Shown: one piece after another, positions 17,103 through 27,897 of the stretch
Layout: each line of letters begins with the position of its first letter
Position numbering within the stretch: the stretch's first letter is position 1
Assembly: GCA_017465565.1 (NCBI GenBank)
Contig: JAFTWA010000031.1
Span: 1-64,000 of the forward strand
Source of the DNA: Tyzzerella sp.
Lineage (GTDB): Bacteria; Bacillota; Clostridia; Lachnospirales; Lachnospiraceae
Reading direction: 5' to 3'
Length of the DNA: 64,000 nucleotides
Notes under the pieces: generated by a model
Told to the model about the DNA's origin: nothing
The model's database searches: none
What the model saw: the letters and a program-made list of their open reading frames with translations, nothing else
Translations under genes and position numbers: made by a program

Positions 17103-18467
17103 ATGAAAAAGATGAAAAAACTATTAAGCATAATTTTAGCAGGGGCATTGTGCCTTGGACTTTGTGCATGTGGAGGCGGCGCCGGTGATAGCGGTGACAA
17201 GAATGCCGACGGAAAAGTGGAAGTTGTATGGTGGACTTCTTATTCACAAGAAAATATGGAATATGTTAATACAATGGTAAATGATTTTAATACTAGCCAG
17301 GACAAATACCATGCAACTTTGGTAAATCAGGGAAGTGTATCAGAAATTCGTACAAAGCTTGCAGGTACAAAGCAGGAAAACCTTCCATCACTGTTTAATG
17401 GACAGCCTATCACAACAGGCTATTATGCTAGTTCAAGCTTTACAGCACCAATTCAAGATTTCTTAGATGCTGATGAAGACAAGTGGTACGACGAGATTTA
17501 TGACGTAGTACGTACGAGTTATTCTGACTTGGATGGCAACGTAATCGGTGCTCCTTGTGGTGTGAGCTGCGCAGGATGGTTTGTAAATGTAGAGTTAGTG
17601 GAGCAAGCTGGCTATTCGATGGATCAGATTACAAACTTCGAAACTTTGGCAGAGGTTGCTACAGCGATTAAAACAAAAGGTTTAGCAGATTACGGAATCG
17701 TATTTGGTGCAAATGGTGTCGATCTTTTCGATACATTGACACTTCAGGGTGTTGATATCTTAGACAAAGATAATGGTTATGATGGGGAAGCAACAAAGTG
17801 TATTTTTGGAGAAGGCGAAACTGCAAAGGCATTAGACAAAACATTAAAAATTTATGGCGAACTTTATAAGAAAGACGTTGCTCTTACTTACGGAAGCGAT
17901 ACGAACGGAGAAAAAGTTCCGCAGTTTGCGGCTGGTAACTTAGGCTTCTTCTATGCAACAAACTCTTACGCACAGAGAATTATCCTACGTAATCCAAATT
18001 TTGAGTTTACATTTATTCCTTCTGTTCCAACAGATGCAAATGGTACATATGTTGGTCAAGCCATGAGTGAAGGTACAGGAAACTATATCTGTAACACAGG
18101 TAACGAAGAAGAGATGCAGGGAGCATATGAATTAATCAAATTTATTTGTAAAGCTGAAAATCAATCTTATTTTGCACAGAATACGGGATATGTTCCATAT
18201 ACGGAAGCAGGGTATAATCAGGAAGACTATCAAGCATGGATGACAGCAAACTTCCCAGCAGCTGCTAATGTAAAAGAGATGCTTTTAACTAGTGCTAAGG
18301 ATCTCCGTGGACCTTACACAAGCATACCAAATGCACTGTTATCCGCATGTGGTAGTTTATATTCTGATATCGCACTGGATCCTACAGGAAACTATTCTGA
18401 TTTCATACAGTCAGCTATTGAACAAATAGACGAAGCTATCGAGATTCAAGCACTCCGTAAACAATAA
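17103..18467 (+). CDS. Extracellular sugar-binding lipoprotein of an ABC importer
   Basis: 454 residues. A Lys-rich start and hydrophobic stretch end in a lipobox, LCAC with Cys23, followed by a GGG linker. The mature part has the cluster-1 (SBP_bac_1) start VEVVWWTSYSQENMEYVNTMV and aromatic-rich clefts. It should be tethered outside the membrane and deliver an oligosaccharide to the two permeases encoded just upstream. AGAGGAGGAAG is a strong ribosome site. It is only distantly like the second binding protein at 38015, so a different ligand is expected. Confidence 0.9.
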   Translation: MKKMKKLLSIILAGALCLGLCACGGGAGDSGDKNADGKVEVVWWTSYSQENMEYVNTMVNDFNTSQDKYHATLVNQGSVSEIRTKLAGTKQENLPSLFNGQPITTGYYASSSFTAPIQDFLDADEDKWYDEIYDVVRTSYSDLDGNVIGAPCGVSCAGWFVNVELVEQAGYSMDQITNFETLAEVATAIKTKGLADYGIVFGANGVDLFDTLTLQGVDILDKDNGYDGEATKCIFGEGETAKALDKTLKIYGELYKKDVALTYGSDTNGEKVPQFAAGNLGFFYATNSYAQRIILRNPNFEFTFIPSVPTDANGTYVGQAMSEGTGNYICNTGNEEEMQGAYELIKFICKAENQSYFAQNTGYVPYTEAGYNQEDYQAWMTANFPAAANVKEMLLTSAKDLRGPYTSIPNALLSACGSLYSDIALDPTGNYSDFIQSAIEQIDEAIEIQALRKQ

Positions 18468-18478
18468 AGGAGGTTCGT

Positions 18479-19552
18479 ATGATGAATTTCAAAAAATTAT
18501 TACACACTCTGCCAGCATTTGTGCTGGCATGTGTACTCTTACTATCGGGCTGTCAAAGTACTACAGTTGACCAACAGAGCAATACAGAGCATATGGGGAC
18601 TGACGTGGTAATTGAAAGCGGTGTAGACGAAACAGATGAAGAACCGGAAATCTATGGCGATAAGCTCTGGGACAGAAGTCTTACAGAGGGTAAACTGGCA
18701 GTGTATGCTATGCGTGTGTCTAACGATTATCCATCAGATTCTTCAGTGTCTCATGCGGGGGACTCCCAGCTTATCATTACCCCTGATGGGAAGACTATGC
18801 TGATTGATATTAACACTCCGACTAACGCATCCATTGTGGTTGCAACGCTACAGAAGCTTGGTATTGAAAAACTGGACTATTTTGTGCTTTCTCATCAACA
18901 TATCGACCATTTAGGTGGCTGTGCCATTCTGTTTCGTTATATAGAAATTGGTGAGATGATTACCAACGACCACCTGAATACAGGTAGTGGTCCATATAGA
19001 GATATGCATAAGCTAATTGAAAGATACAACATTCCAGTTACCTATGCGTATGAAGGTGATGTTTTAGAATTCGGAGAACAGGTGCAAGTGAAATTTTATA
19101 ACCCACCGAGAGATTTTGACTATGCAGGCGGAACAGCACAACAAAATAATGGTTCTCTTTTAATGAAAATGATATACAAGGATTCTAGTTTTCTCTTTGG
19201 TGGAGACTTGTATGCAAGTCAGGAAGATGTCATTCTTGAGAAATATGCAGACGAGCTTCAAGTAGGTGTTGTAAAGATGAATCATCATGGTTATGGAACT
19301 TCAAACACGAAAGCGTGGGTACAAGCAGCATCGGCGAAGCTTGCTTATGGACAGATGACCGATGTTGTAAGTGATGTAGTAATGGGGCGTTATCAGGCAA
19401 GTGGAGCCACTATTATGCATACTGGTCTGGATGGTGCTTTTGTGATTTATACCGATGGAGACGACACCTATGAGGTGCAGGCAGCCAGAGACAGATGGAA
19501 CGAGGCCTTTGGTACGAATGACATGGAAAATGGATACATGGTTGTAGAATGA
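18479..19552 (+). CDS. MBL-fold (ComEC-like) hydrolase lipoprotein
   Basis: 357 residues. A lipoprotein signal ends LLSGC with Cys25. After an acidic linker comes an MBL domain: SQLIITPDGKTMLIDINTP, the metal motif SHQHIDHLGG, LLMKMIYKDSSFLFGGD, and MNHHGYGTSN. That arrangement matches the hydrolase domain of ComEC/Rec2-type proteins, but here as a free lipoprotein outside the cell without the channel. It starts 11 bases after the binding-protein gene (AAAGGAGG) and 22 bases before the giant beta-helix gene, so it is probably produced with both. Substrate is unknown; a phosphodiester-containing polymer such as DNA or teichoic acid is possible. Confidence 0.78.
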   Translation: MMNFKKLLHTLPAFVLACVLLLSGCQSTTVDQQSNTEHMGTDVVIESGVDETDEEPEIYGDKLWDRSLTEGKLAVYAMRVSNDYPSDSSVSHAGDSQLIITPDGKTMLIDINTPTNASIVVATLQKLGIEKLDYFVLSHQHIDHLGGCAILFRYIEIGEMITNDHLNTGSGPYRDMHKLIERYNIPVTYAYEGDVLEFGEQVQVKFYNPPRDFDYAGGTAQQNNGSLLMKMIYKDSSFLFGGDLYASQEDVILEKYADELQVGVVKMNHHGYGTSNTKAWVQAASAKLAYGQMTDVVSDVVMGRYQASGATIMHTGLDGAFVIYTDGDDTYEVQAARDRWNEAFGTNDMENGYMVVE

Positions 19553-19574
19553 TAGTGGAGAAGGGAGGAAAAAG

Positions 19575-22500
19575 ATGGATACGATAAAAGAAAAGAAGAA
19601 AAGGAATCGTAAAGCATACGTCCTTCTGGCAGTCTTTGCAGTATTTGCGATTGCCTTCGTCAGTTTGGCGGCTTCTGGTACTCTCACGAATTGGGTTGCA
19701 AAATATGAGGCGAAAAAGAATTATGAAGCAATCATTGCAAGCGTGTCTGACGTAAAGGACGAAAACACACTTCGCCAGCTTCTTATACTGGATGAAGAAT
19801 TGGACATTACAGTGACTGAAGATATAGAAGTTAAGACTGGGTTTACGGTAAACGGAACAAAAACCCTGCACGGAGATGCCACTATTTCGGCAGATTTGGG
19901 CATATTTAAGGTGACAACTCTTTTAAAAGTAACGCCAGAGACCAAATTGACAATGGACGGCTTGGTGCTGGATGGAAATGCAATTGCAAACGGTATTACG
20001 GTTGAGCAGGGCGGCGAATTGACTTACGAATCTGGTGAAATTACATATGCCGCTGTTCATGGTATTACCACAAGCGGACTTACAACGATTGAGGATGTTA
20101 CTATTTCACGTTCTGCCACATCTGCAATTGATGCGGCATTTGGAAGTGAAGTATATCTCAAAGGTGGAAATTTGGTGGATAACGCAAATATTGCAATCTA
20201 TGTAGAAGCAAATGCTTATATGCAAATCACTGGAAATCCTGTGATTGACGGCACATCGCATAACGCGATTCGTAACCGTGGTAAATTGGAGGTTTTTGGT
20301 GGAACCTTTTCTAATATTGGAAACTACGTAATTGCAAATCATAAGGACCTATTAGTAGAGTATAAAGGTTCTGATGATGGGTATATTGAAATGAAAGACA
20401 TCAGACAAGGGGTGCTTTATAACAACAATACTGCCTCCTCTGTGCTGAGAGACATTCATGCCAGCAACATGACTCTGGATGGAGTAAAGGCAGCTGGCGG
20501 AACAGTTTTGGTAGAAAACTGTGTATTTGATACAATGTCCGGAAATGGAATTTATATGTCAGCCGGAGAAGTGACAGTGAAAAATACTGCATTCAGTAAC
20601 ACTGGAAAATGTGCTACTTATTCATTAGGTGGCTGCAAGCTGAATCTCGAAGATGTTACATTTGAGAATATCGGAACAAGAGGTATTATGAATAAGGGCG
20701 GTAACGTAACAGGTACAAATGTTACCATCAAAAATGTGGAGCGATTTGCTGTATCCAATGAAAAGAGCGGTGCAGGAGTGGTGGGAACCGTCGACCTCAT
20801 CAATCCACATATTTTAGAATGTAACTTGACCAACATTTACAATACCAGCGAAGGAACAAAGCTTACCATTACAGGCGGCGTGTTAGAGGAATCGCCACGT
20901 ACCAATGTTTATGTCACTAACGGTGAAGTAATCCTAGATGGTGTAGAAATCCTTGGTACAGCAGCGAAGGACAAGGCTGCAATCAGTATTGGAGAAAAAG
21001 GTGTAGTAACGTTAAGTGGAAAGAGCAAAATCCATGGAAATGGAATTCGTGGCGTTAACATCAGCGGTGTTTTCAACATGAAAGGTGGAGAAATCTACGG
21101 ATATAACGCAGATACAGCGTCTGGCGGAGCAGTAAGACTTTTCACAAAGGGAACATTTAACATGTCAGGAGGCGCTTTGCGTGATAACAAGACCTCTTAT
21201 GGAGGCGGTGCAGTATACATGGGTAAAAATTCCGTATTCAATATGAAAGGCGGGAAAATCCATAATAATACTGCCCAAAATAACGGTGGTGCGGTACAAG
21301 TTGAAATAGGTGGTACGTTCAATATGTCAGGCGGCACCATCTCAAACAATCAGACACAAAAAGCATCTGCCGGTGCAGTTTATGTTTACGGTAAGATGAA
21401 AATGAGTGGTGGAACCATTACTGGAAATAAGAGTGCTACCTACGGTGGTGCTATCAACCTGAATAAGAAAGCAGATTCCAAGACAAAAGAAATGGTCTAT
21501 GGCGAATTCGTTATGACAGGTGGAAGCATTACAGGCAATTCATCCGTTAAAAATGGTGGTGCAGTCAATATCAGTAGTGATACTACTTTTACAATGAGTG
21601 GCGGAAGCATTGCGGATAATACAAGTAAAGGAAAGGGAAGTGGTGTCAACCAGAACGGTACATTTATCGTAAGTGGCAGTGCTTCTATCAAGAATAATGT
21701 TGTTACATTGGGTGGTACTTCAAAGGTTGTAACCATAAAAGGAGATACACTCAGTGCCCACAACGCAAAGGAACCTTTCCAAATTGAACCATCTTTTGGT
21801 GCGGTAAAAGGAACTGTCCTTGCGAAATGTGAAAGTGCAGATATCGCTTCCAAAGTGTTAGGAAGCCTGGCATCGGGAAGCAAGTCTTATACTTCTTTGG
21901 GACAATTGGCAGAAACCATTGTCATTGGTAGCTACAAAGAAACCGCTGATATGGATATGACAGGTGCAGATACTGTATACGTATCTAATTATCAGGAGTT
22001 AAAAGAAGCAGTAGAAAGTACTACTTCTAAACGCAACGTAATTATCTGTGCAAGCATTGAAATGGAGGGTGTTATCACAGTTCCAGACGGATGCACAGTT
22101 GCAATTAAGGACGATGGAACAACCAGAGTGCTCAGTCGAGCAGATAAAAATGTTGGCACATTCTTTAGAACAAACTATGGTACAGGGCTTTCTATTGCAG
22201 CTACCGAAAAAGGAAAACTTGTTTTTGATGGAGAGATTTCGAAAAATGCTGATGCGTCAAAAGTAAAACAGCTTCTGGTTGTGAGAGGAACGACGGAAGT
22301 TGCGAATATCACATTGAAAGATAATCTCGCTTCAGGTGAAACAGGAGCATTGATTCGTCAACATTATGGAGACATGACCGTGACAGGCTGTACGCTCAGT
22401 GGGGCATACGGAAATACTGGCGGTGCTATTGCAGTAGGAACTGGCACAGCAACGATTCAGAGTTCGACCTTCAACGGAAACGATGCAAAATATAATGGCG

Positions 22501-25500
22501 GAGCAATCCGCGTGGAAAAGAACGCAACAGTTACAGTAGATTCTTGTGAGTTTAAAGAAAATACTGCAAATTCAGTAGGTGGGGCAATCAACAGTGACGT
22601 TGGAACACTTATTGTTAAAAATTCAGTGTTTGAGGGAAATATCAGCAAGGGAACATCAGGTGCGATTAACCTTACTAATAATTCCACGGCAAACATTACA
22701 GATTCTACTTTTAAAGGAAATAGCAGTACAGAGGACAGCGCAGGTGCTATCAAGGTTAATAAGAGTGCGTTAGTATTAGAAGATTCAATCTTTGAAGAAA
22801 ACACAACAACCCAGAGTGGTGGAGCGATTTTCTTACAAGGTAAGATTGATGAGAATACCTATTCTTATGTGACGGCGACAGGATGTACCTTTAAGGCAAA
22901 CAGTGCTGGTAAGACTGGCGGTGCAATTAAGGGTGAGACAGGTGTTGTCATTACATTAAATGACTCTGAATTTATAGAGAACGTGATTGTCGGAGAAGGC
23001 ACGACAGGTGGTGCAATTGATGCATACAAATCAACTGTCAATGCTACAGATGTTATATTTGAGAAAAATACATCAAATACATACGGTGGAGCTGTTTATT
23101 TAAATACAGGTGCAGTTGCAAATCTGGAAGGATGCCAATTTAGTGAAAATGTGGGCGGAACATTAGGTGGTGCAATCTATCTACAAAAAACAGCAACGGC
23201 AGTTGTTGATGATTGTAATTTTACATCAAATAGTTCTGGTAAATATGAAGGCGGCGCAATTGCGAACAAAGGTAATCTGACCGTGTCAAATTCTATATTT
23301 GAAGCGAATGTGGCAAAAACACATGGTGGTGCCATTTATGCGGCAGAAGAAAGTACCTTAAACACAGTGATTGGCTGTACATTTGGTGGAAATAACGCTG
23401 TTTATAATGGCGGAGCAGTTTATGTAAATACTTCTGCGAAAGCAACGTTAGAAGATTGTGCTTTCGAAGCAAACTACACCGATAAATGGTCCGGCGGGGC
23501 TGTTTATAATAGAGGAAACCTTACTGCAACAGCATGTAGCTTTACAGAAAATAAAGCAGGTTCACTTGAAGGTACTGCTGCTGTAACAAACCATGGTGGA
23601 GCTATCGATGCTTATAGCAACGATACTTTTTTAGATAATTGTACATTTAGCGCTAACGAAGGTGTTATTGGTGCAGATATTTATATCAGAAATGAAAAAA
23701 CAATTACAATAAATGGTGGAACATTTACGGACAGCGTAGTAGGATACCAGACTGGTTCTAAGGTAGGAAAAGCTGTTCTTTCAGGAAGTTTTGTAGGAAA
23801 TGTGACATTTAAATATGAGTATGCAGACAAAGCAGGTGTTGTAATTGGTGCTGCTGGTATTAGCGGAACAGGTGTTTATATTACACCAAGCGCATATATC
23901 GAAGGTCATGAATTGATTACAAAAACAGATGATGCATCAGAAGGTACTTTGAAAGCAGCAGCAAATCTTATTCAAATTACAAATAATGATGATGAGTTAG
24001 AATGGGTGGTTGAGTCTGATGGAACCATGAAACCATTAGGCACACTTCAAGTCAATATTGCACAGAATGCTTCGACAGGTGTGAAATATACATCTATTCA
24101 GGCTGCTGTAAATGCGGCTCAGAATGGTGAAACAATCTACATTCTTTATGATAGGGAATTAAAGGAAGCTACTACGATTTCTGAAGGAAAGAATGTAACT
24201 ATTACAAATGCACCTGGCAAGAAGGTGACGCTTTTCAGAACATTTGAAGGTACTCTGTTCACGGTAGAAAAGGGAAGTACACTGACACTCGGAAGTGATG
24301 TGACAGAAGAGATAAAAGATTCTGTCGGTACATTGACTGTAGATGGCGGATATGATGAAACTTCTACAGATTCGATTATTGCAAAATCATTGGTAAATAA
24401 TGCAGGAACAATTAATTTGAAAGCAAATACAACACTTCAGTATGCAAATGCAGGAACAAGCAACAGAGAAGATTGTTATGGTGGTGCACTGTACAATACA
24501 GGTACAGCTAATTTGGCTGGTAACTTTATCGGAAACAGAGGTTACAATGGTGGTGCAATCTACAATGCTACTGGTACATTAAATATTACGACTGGTGTTT
24601 ATAGTCAGAACCTTGCTTCAAACAAAGGTGGAGTAGTCTTTGTGGCAAAGAACACAGAGAAGGCAACGATTGCAAATGCAGAAATGACGGGAAATGATGT
24701 TACGAATAAAGATAGTCAAGGTGTGGCTATTTATCTGGACGGTGGAGACGTTGCGAATGAATTAACCTTAGAGGGCTGTAATATTCATGAAAATACAGTG
24801 GATTATAAGGATGACAAAGATTGTGGAAGCGATGTTTTGTTGGGAGACAATACGACGCTTAATCTGAAAGATAACATCAGTTTAGGTGTGATTCACCAAA
24901 GATACGGATATGCACAACCAAGTAATTCGGGTAATAGTTGGCCTTATGCAGTTATCAATGTAAAAGAAAAATACACTGGAGAAATCATTATTGTTCCAAA
25001 TGGTGGTAACTTTACAAACGAGACAAAAGGTGTAGGCAGAGCTCAGATTGTAAACTTTGATGCTGACATGTCGGCTGCTGACATAGCAACTTCAACTGAA
25101 AACATTGTGGTACGTAAAGTCGAAAATGGTGTTCCAAATGATGATACATATTGCGTAGATAAAAACGGAATTTTACAGTATAAGAATGTAAAGATTGGAG
25201 ATAAAATTTATAATACATTGCAAGATGCCGTAAATGCAGTAGAAAGCGGAAAATCGGAAACGACGGTAATTGAGGTGCTTCATAGCAAAGTGCTTAGTGA
25301 AACTGTCGAGATTAAAGATAGTAAGGATATTACTATCACAAATGTAGCAGGAAGCAATATTACACTTACGAGAGCATTTGAGGGTACTTTATTTACTGTA
25401 GATGAAACAAGTAAGTTGACACTTGGAAGTACGGATACTGCAAACAAATTTATCATAGATGGCGGTTCTGTGGCCGATGCTGCAACAGAAGTAGAGGTGC

Positions 25501-27881
25501 CAACTTTAATCAACAATGCAAATGAGTTTGTTCTTCAAAAAAATGCCGCATTACAAAATGCAGATGCAGGTGAAGATGTGAATGGTGGTGCCCTTTATAC
25601 CACAGGAACTGCTAAGATTTACGGAACGGTAAAAGACAATAGTGCTGAAAATGGTGGCGCTATTTATGTAGAAGCGGGAAGTCTGGAAGCAGAAGGTGCA
25701 ATCTTCTCAGGCAATGAAGGCTCAGGCAATGGCGGAGCAATCAATTCTAACTATGGAGCAACTGTTATATTAGATGCATGTGCATTTTACCGAAATAAGA
25801 GTGTAAATTCCGGTGGTGCAGTTTACTCAAGATACAAACTAGAAACAAAGAATAATTGTATTTTTGAAGAAAATGAAGTTACAAAATCAGGTTCTTCCAG
25901 CGGTGGAGCTATCTGTGTTTATGATGGTGATAATAATAATGCTATTACAATCATTTCAAATACACAGTTTACAAAGAATATATCTAAAAATCGTTCAAGC
26001 GCAATTGATATCAATGGCGGAGAAGATAAAGATAAAGGTGCTTTCACCATCATTTCAGACTGTACTTTTAGTCAAAATGATGCAAATGGAACAGATTCTA
26101 CAATCCAGTTACGTGTAACTGGTTATGTAGAACTCAGTGATTGTACATTCAGCGGAACATTAGATGGCGGACAGGATATCATTTATTTCTATGACAAAAA
26201 TAGTGCTAAACCTACGATGGGAATCGAAGGAGTGATTTCAAATGTTCAGTTTAAAAATGTATGGGCAGATCAGATTATTGTAAATGGAACAATTGATGAA
26301 AGCAGTATTACAGTTGCACCAAAAACTTATACAGAAGGAACTTTACTTCTTAAGGAAGGTGCTGGTGCAGAAGCTGGACAATTAGAATCAGCGACAAGTA
26401 TTATAAATGTAGCAGCTGATGCAAATGGTAATGAGTGGTTTATTGGACACGATGGAAAACTTGTGAAAGCAACGACAGTAGCACAAGTTGGAAGTACCTA
26501 TTATACAGACGTCAACTCCGCAATCAATGCAGCAATTGAAAGTGAAGATACGCAAGCAACGGTTTATGTTTATAACAGTGATGAATTAGACATGGCAGAG
26601 GCAATTTCAATTGCCTCTGGAAAAACACTTATAATCACTAACGTTTTAGGTAAAGAAGTAACGTTAACCAGAAAAAATACCAATCAATTGTTTAGTGTTG
26701 CAGAGGGTGCTTCCCTGACAATCGGAAGTGCTACGGCTGGTGGAAGTATCATCGTTGATGGTGCTTATGATAAGGATGAGAAAAATTATCAAAAAGCTTC
26801 TTTGGTAAATAATGCAGGAACATTTACCTTGGAAGCAAATGCGACGATTCAAAATGCCGTATCAGAAGGTAGTGCTACTTACGTAGGAGGTGCTTTGAAT
26901 AACGTTTCAGGAGCAACCGCAACTATTTATGGCAAGATTCAATATTGCAGTGCATACAATGGTGGAGCAATCTATAATGAAGGAACTGTGAACATTGAAA
27001 ATAGTGCTTTTCTTACATACAATACTGCTAATGAAGGTAATGGTGGTGCTATCAGAAATAAAGGAACGTTAACGATTACTGGTGCAACCTTCTCAAATAA
27101 TGGAGCTAGTGGAGCTTATGGTAACGGTGGTGCCATCTATAGTACGGCAACTTTAGAGATTGACGGCACAACATTTAGGAAAAATACAGCGGAAACAACA
27201 TCGACTAGTAAAAATCGTGGTTGTGGTGGTGCGATTTGGATTGAAGATAAGAACGAAATAGCAACAATTACAAATGCAACATTTGAAGAAAATAGTGCAG
27301 GGAATGGTGGCGGTGCCATTTTGATGAATCGTTCGGCTGCTATATCTAATACTACAATGACAAAAAATAAAGTGTTAGCGAATGCAAAGTATAATGGTTC
27401 TGCTATATACATTCGAGAAAACTATGAATTGACGCTTCGAAACTGTAATATATACGATAATGAATTTGTGTATAATAGTGAAGGCAATCCAGGTTGTGAT
27501 ATTTCACTTGGTAGTTATGATTATACTTCAGAAACGACTGCTAAAATTAAATTGTACAACAATATATCGGTAGGAATTGTACATTTTAGTAACAATAACA
27601 ATGTAGGTTCTATCGAAATTATGAAGTCATCTGATTATGAAGGTGAATATAGTAATTATGTTGGTAAGTTGGCATTGCGTCCTTATTATGATAGTGGAAG
27701 CAGAACTTACGGAAAAGTGCTAATATCAAGTGATTTTGACGCTATCGAAGGTGCAAGAGATGCTATCGCTGGTTCCATCACTGCGCACGAAAACATCACT
27801 GCTGCAGCCGTTTATGATAAACATTCTGTATCGATTGCAGCAGATGGAACTATTACTGTAGGAAACAAGATTACAGAATAA
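19575..27881 (+). CDS. Giant membrane-anchored beta-helix surface protein (2768 residues)
   Basis: A short basic head and a single hydrophobic segment (about residues 14-35) without an evident cleavage site anchor the protein; there is no LPxTG and no C-terminal membrane helix. Residues about 60-750 carry pectate-lyase-like beta-helix turns (FNMSGGTISNN, GGAVYV). Residues about 890-1380 hold dozens of Pmp-like turns, GGAI followed by F..N. From about 1490 a long module with SIQAAVNAA, VTITNAPGKKVTL and a TLFTVEKGSTLTLGS hallmark recurs three times (near 1490, 1867 and 2295). A surface adhesin or glycan-binding scaffold is likely; no catalytic motif was recognised. Ribosome site GGAGAAGGGAGG. 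Flanked by two lipoprotein genes. Confidence 0.85.
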   Translation: MDTIKEKKKRNRKAYVLLAVFAVFAIAFVSLAASGTLTNWVAKYEAKKNYEAIIASVSDVKDENTLRQLLILDEELDITVTEDIEVKTGFTVNGTKTLHGDATISADLGIFKVTTLLKVTPETKLTMDGLVLDGNAIANGITVEQGGELTYESGEITYAAVHGITTSGLTTIEDVTISRSATSAIDAAFGSEVYLKGGNLVDNANIAIYVEANAYMQITGNPVIDGTSHNAIRNRGKLEVFGGTFSNIGNYVIANHKDLLVEYKGSDDGYIEMKDIRQGVLYNNNTASSVLRDIHASNMTLDGVKAAGGTVLVENCVFDTMSGNGIYMSAGEVTVKNTAFSNTGKCATYSLGGCKLNLEDVTFENIGTRGIMNKGGNVTGTNVTIKNVERFAVSNEKSGAGVVGTVDLINPHILECNLTNIYNTSEGTKLTITGGVLEESPRTNVYVTNGEVILDGVEILGTAAKDKAAISIGEKGVVTLSGKSKIHGNGIRGVNISGVFNMKGGEIYGYNADTASGGAVRLFTKGTFNMSGGALRDNKTSYGGGAVYMGKNSVFNMKGGKIHNNTAQNNGGAVQVEIGGTFNMSGGTISNNQTQKASAGAVYVYGKMKMSGGTITGNKSATYGGAINLNKKADSKTKEMVYGEFVMTGGSITGNSSVKNGGAVNISSDTTFTMSGGSIADNTSKGKGSGVNQNGTFIVSGSASIKNNVVTLGGTSKVVTIKGDTLSAHNAKEPFQIEPSFGAVKGTVLAKCESADIASKVLGSLASGSKSYTSLGQLAETIVIGSYKETADMDMTGADTVYVSNYQELKEAVESTTSKRNVIICASIEMEGVITVPDGCTVAIKDDGTTRVLSRADKNVGTFFRTNYGTGLSIAATEKGKLVFDGEISKNADASKVKQLLVVRGTTEVANITLKDNLASGETGALIRQHYGDMTVTGCTLSGAYGNTGGAIAVGTGTATIQSSTFNGNDAKYNGGAIRVEKNATVTVDSCEFKENTANSVGGAINSDVGTLIVKNSVFEGNISKGTSGAINLTNNSTANITDSTFKGNSSTEDSAGAIKVNKSALVLEDSIFEENTTTQSGGAIFLQGKIDENTYSYVTATGCTFKANSAGKTGGAIKGETGVVITLNDSEFIENVIVGEGTTGGAIDAYKSTVNATDVIFEKNTSNTYGGAVYLNTGAVANLEGCQFSENVGGTLGGAIYLQKTATAVVDDCNFTSNSSGKYEGGAIANKGNLTVSNSIFEANVAKTHGGAIYAAEESTLNTVIGCTFGGNNAVYNGGAVYVNTSAKATLEDCAFEANYTDKWSGGAVYNRGNLTATACSFTENKAGSLEGTAAVTNHGGAIDAYSNDTFLDNCTFSANEGVIGADIYIRNEKTITINGGTFTDSVVGYQTGSKVGKAVLSGSFVGNVTFKYEYADKAGVVIGAAGISGTGVYITPSAYIEGHELITKTDDASEGTLKAAANLIQITNNDDELEWVVESDGTMKPLGTLQVNIAQNASTGVKYTSIQAAVNAAQNGETIYILYDRELKEATTISEGKNVTITNAPGKKVTLFRTFEGTLFTVEKGSTLTLGSDVTEEIKDSVGTLTVDGGYDETSTDSIIAKSLVNNAGTINLKANTTLQYANAGTSNREDCYGGALYNTGTANLAGNFIGNRGYNGGAIYNATGTLNITTGVYSQNLASNKGGVVFVAKNTEKATIANAEMTGNDVTNKDSQGVAIYLDGGDVANELTLEGCNIHENTVDYKDDKDCGSDVLLGDNTTLNLKDNISLGVIHQRYGYAQPSNSGNSWPYAVINVKEKYTGEIIIVPNGGNFTNETKGVGRAQIVNFDADMSAADIATSTENIVVRKVENGVPNDDTYCVDKNGILQYKNVKIGDKIYNTLQDAVNAVESGKSETTVIEVLHSKVLSETVEIKDSKDITITNVAGSNITLTRAFEGTLFTVDETSKLTLGSTDTANKFIIDGGSVADAATEVEVPTLINNANEFVLQKNAALQNADAGEDVNGGALYTTGTAKIYGTVKDNSAENGGAIYVEAGSLEAEGAIFSGNEGSGNGGAINSNYGATVILDACAFYRNKSVNSGGAVYSRYKLETKNNCIFEENEVTKSGSSSGGAICVYDGDNNNAITIISNTQFTKNISKNRSSAIDINGGEDKDKGAFTIISDCTFSQNDANGTDSTIQLRVTGYVELSDCTFSGTLDGGQDIIYFYDKNSAKPTMGIEGVISNVQFKNVWADQIIVNGTIDESSITVAPKTYTEGTLLLKEGAGAEAGQLESATSIINVAADANGNEWFIGHDGKLVKATTVAQVGSTYYTDVNSAINAAIESEDTQATVYVYNSDELDMAEAISIASGKTLIITNVLGKEVTLTRKNTNQLFSVAEGASLTIGSATAGGSIIVDGAYDKDEKNYQKASLVNNAGTFTLEANATIQNAVSEGSATYVGGALNNVSGATATIYGKIQYCSAYNGGAIYNEGTVNIENSAFLTYNTANEGNGGAIRNKGTLTITGATFSNNGASGAYGNGGAIYSTATLEIDGTTFRKNTAETTSTSKNRGCGGAIWIEDKNEIATITNATFEENSAGNGGGAILMNRSAAISNTTMTKNKVLANAKYNGSAIYIRENYELTLRNCNIYDNEFVYNSEGNPGCDISLGSYDYTSETTAKIKLYNNISVGIVHFSNNNNVGSIEIMKSSDYEGEYSNYVGKLALRPYYDSGSRTYGKVLISSDFDAIEGARDAIAGSITAHENITAAAVYDKHSVSIAADGTITVGNKITE
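24043..27880 (+). repeat. Three long internal repeats in the beta-helix gene
   Basis: Modules begin near 24043, 25175 and 26460 and are about 1.1-1.4 kb each. Each opens with a Y..[IL]Q.AVNA-like helix, then a T[IL]TN..G..[VI]TL strand, [TL]F[ST]V, L[TI][LI]GS, a VDGG/VDGA turn, a LVNNAGT strand, GGAL and NGGAIYN turns, and closes with a spacer ending in a G.L.K/LQYKN strand. They look like diverged tandem duplications, not recent copies. Confidence 0.7.
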
Positions 27882-27897
27882 TACGAGGTGACAATCA

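Noticed and set aside
21100..23700. CRISPR-like or short tandem DNA repeats
   Set aside because: The repeated GGTGGTGC-type words are codons for GGA[IV] turns at irregular distances in an open frame; no fixed repeat/spacer pattern.
19575..27881. Sortase-anchored surface protein
   Set aside because: No LPxTG-like motif or C-terminal membrane segment; anchoring appears to be N-terminal.
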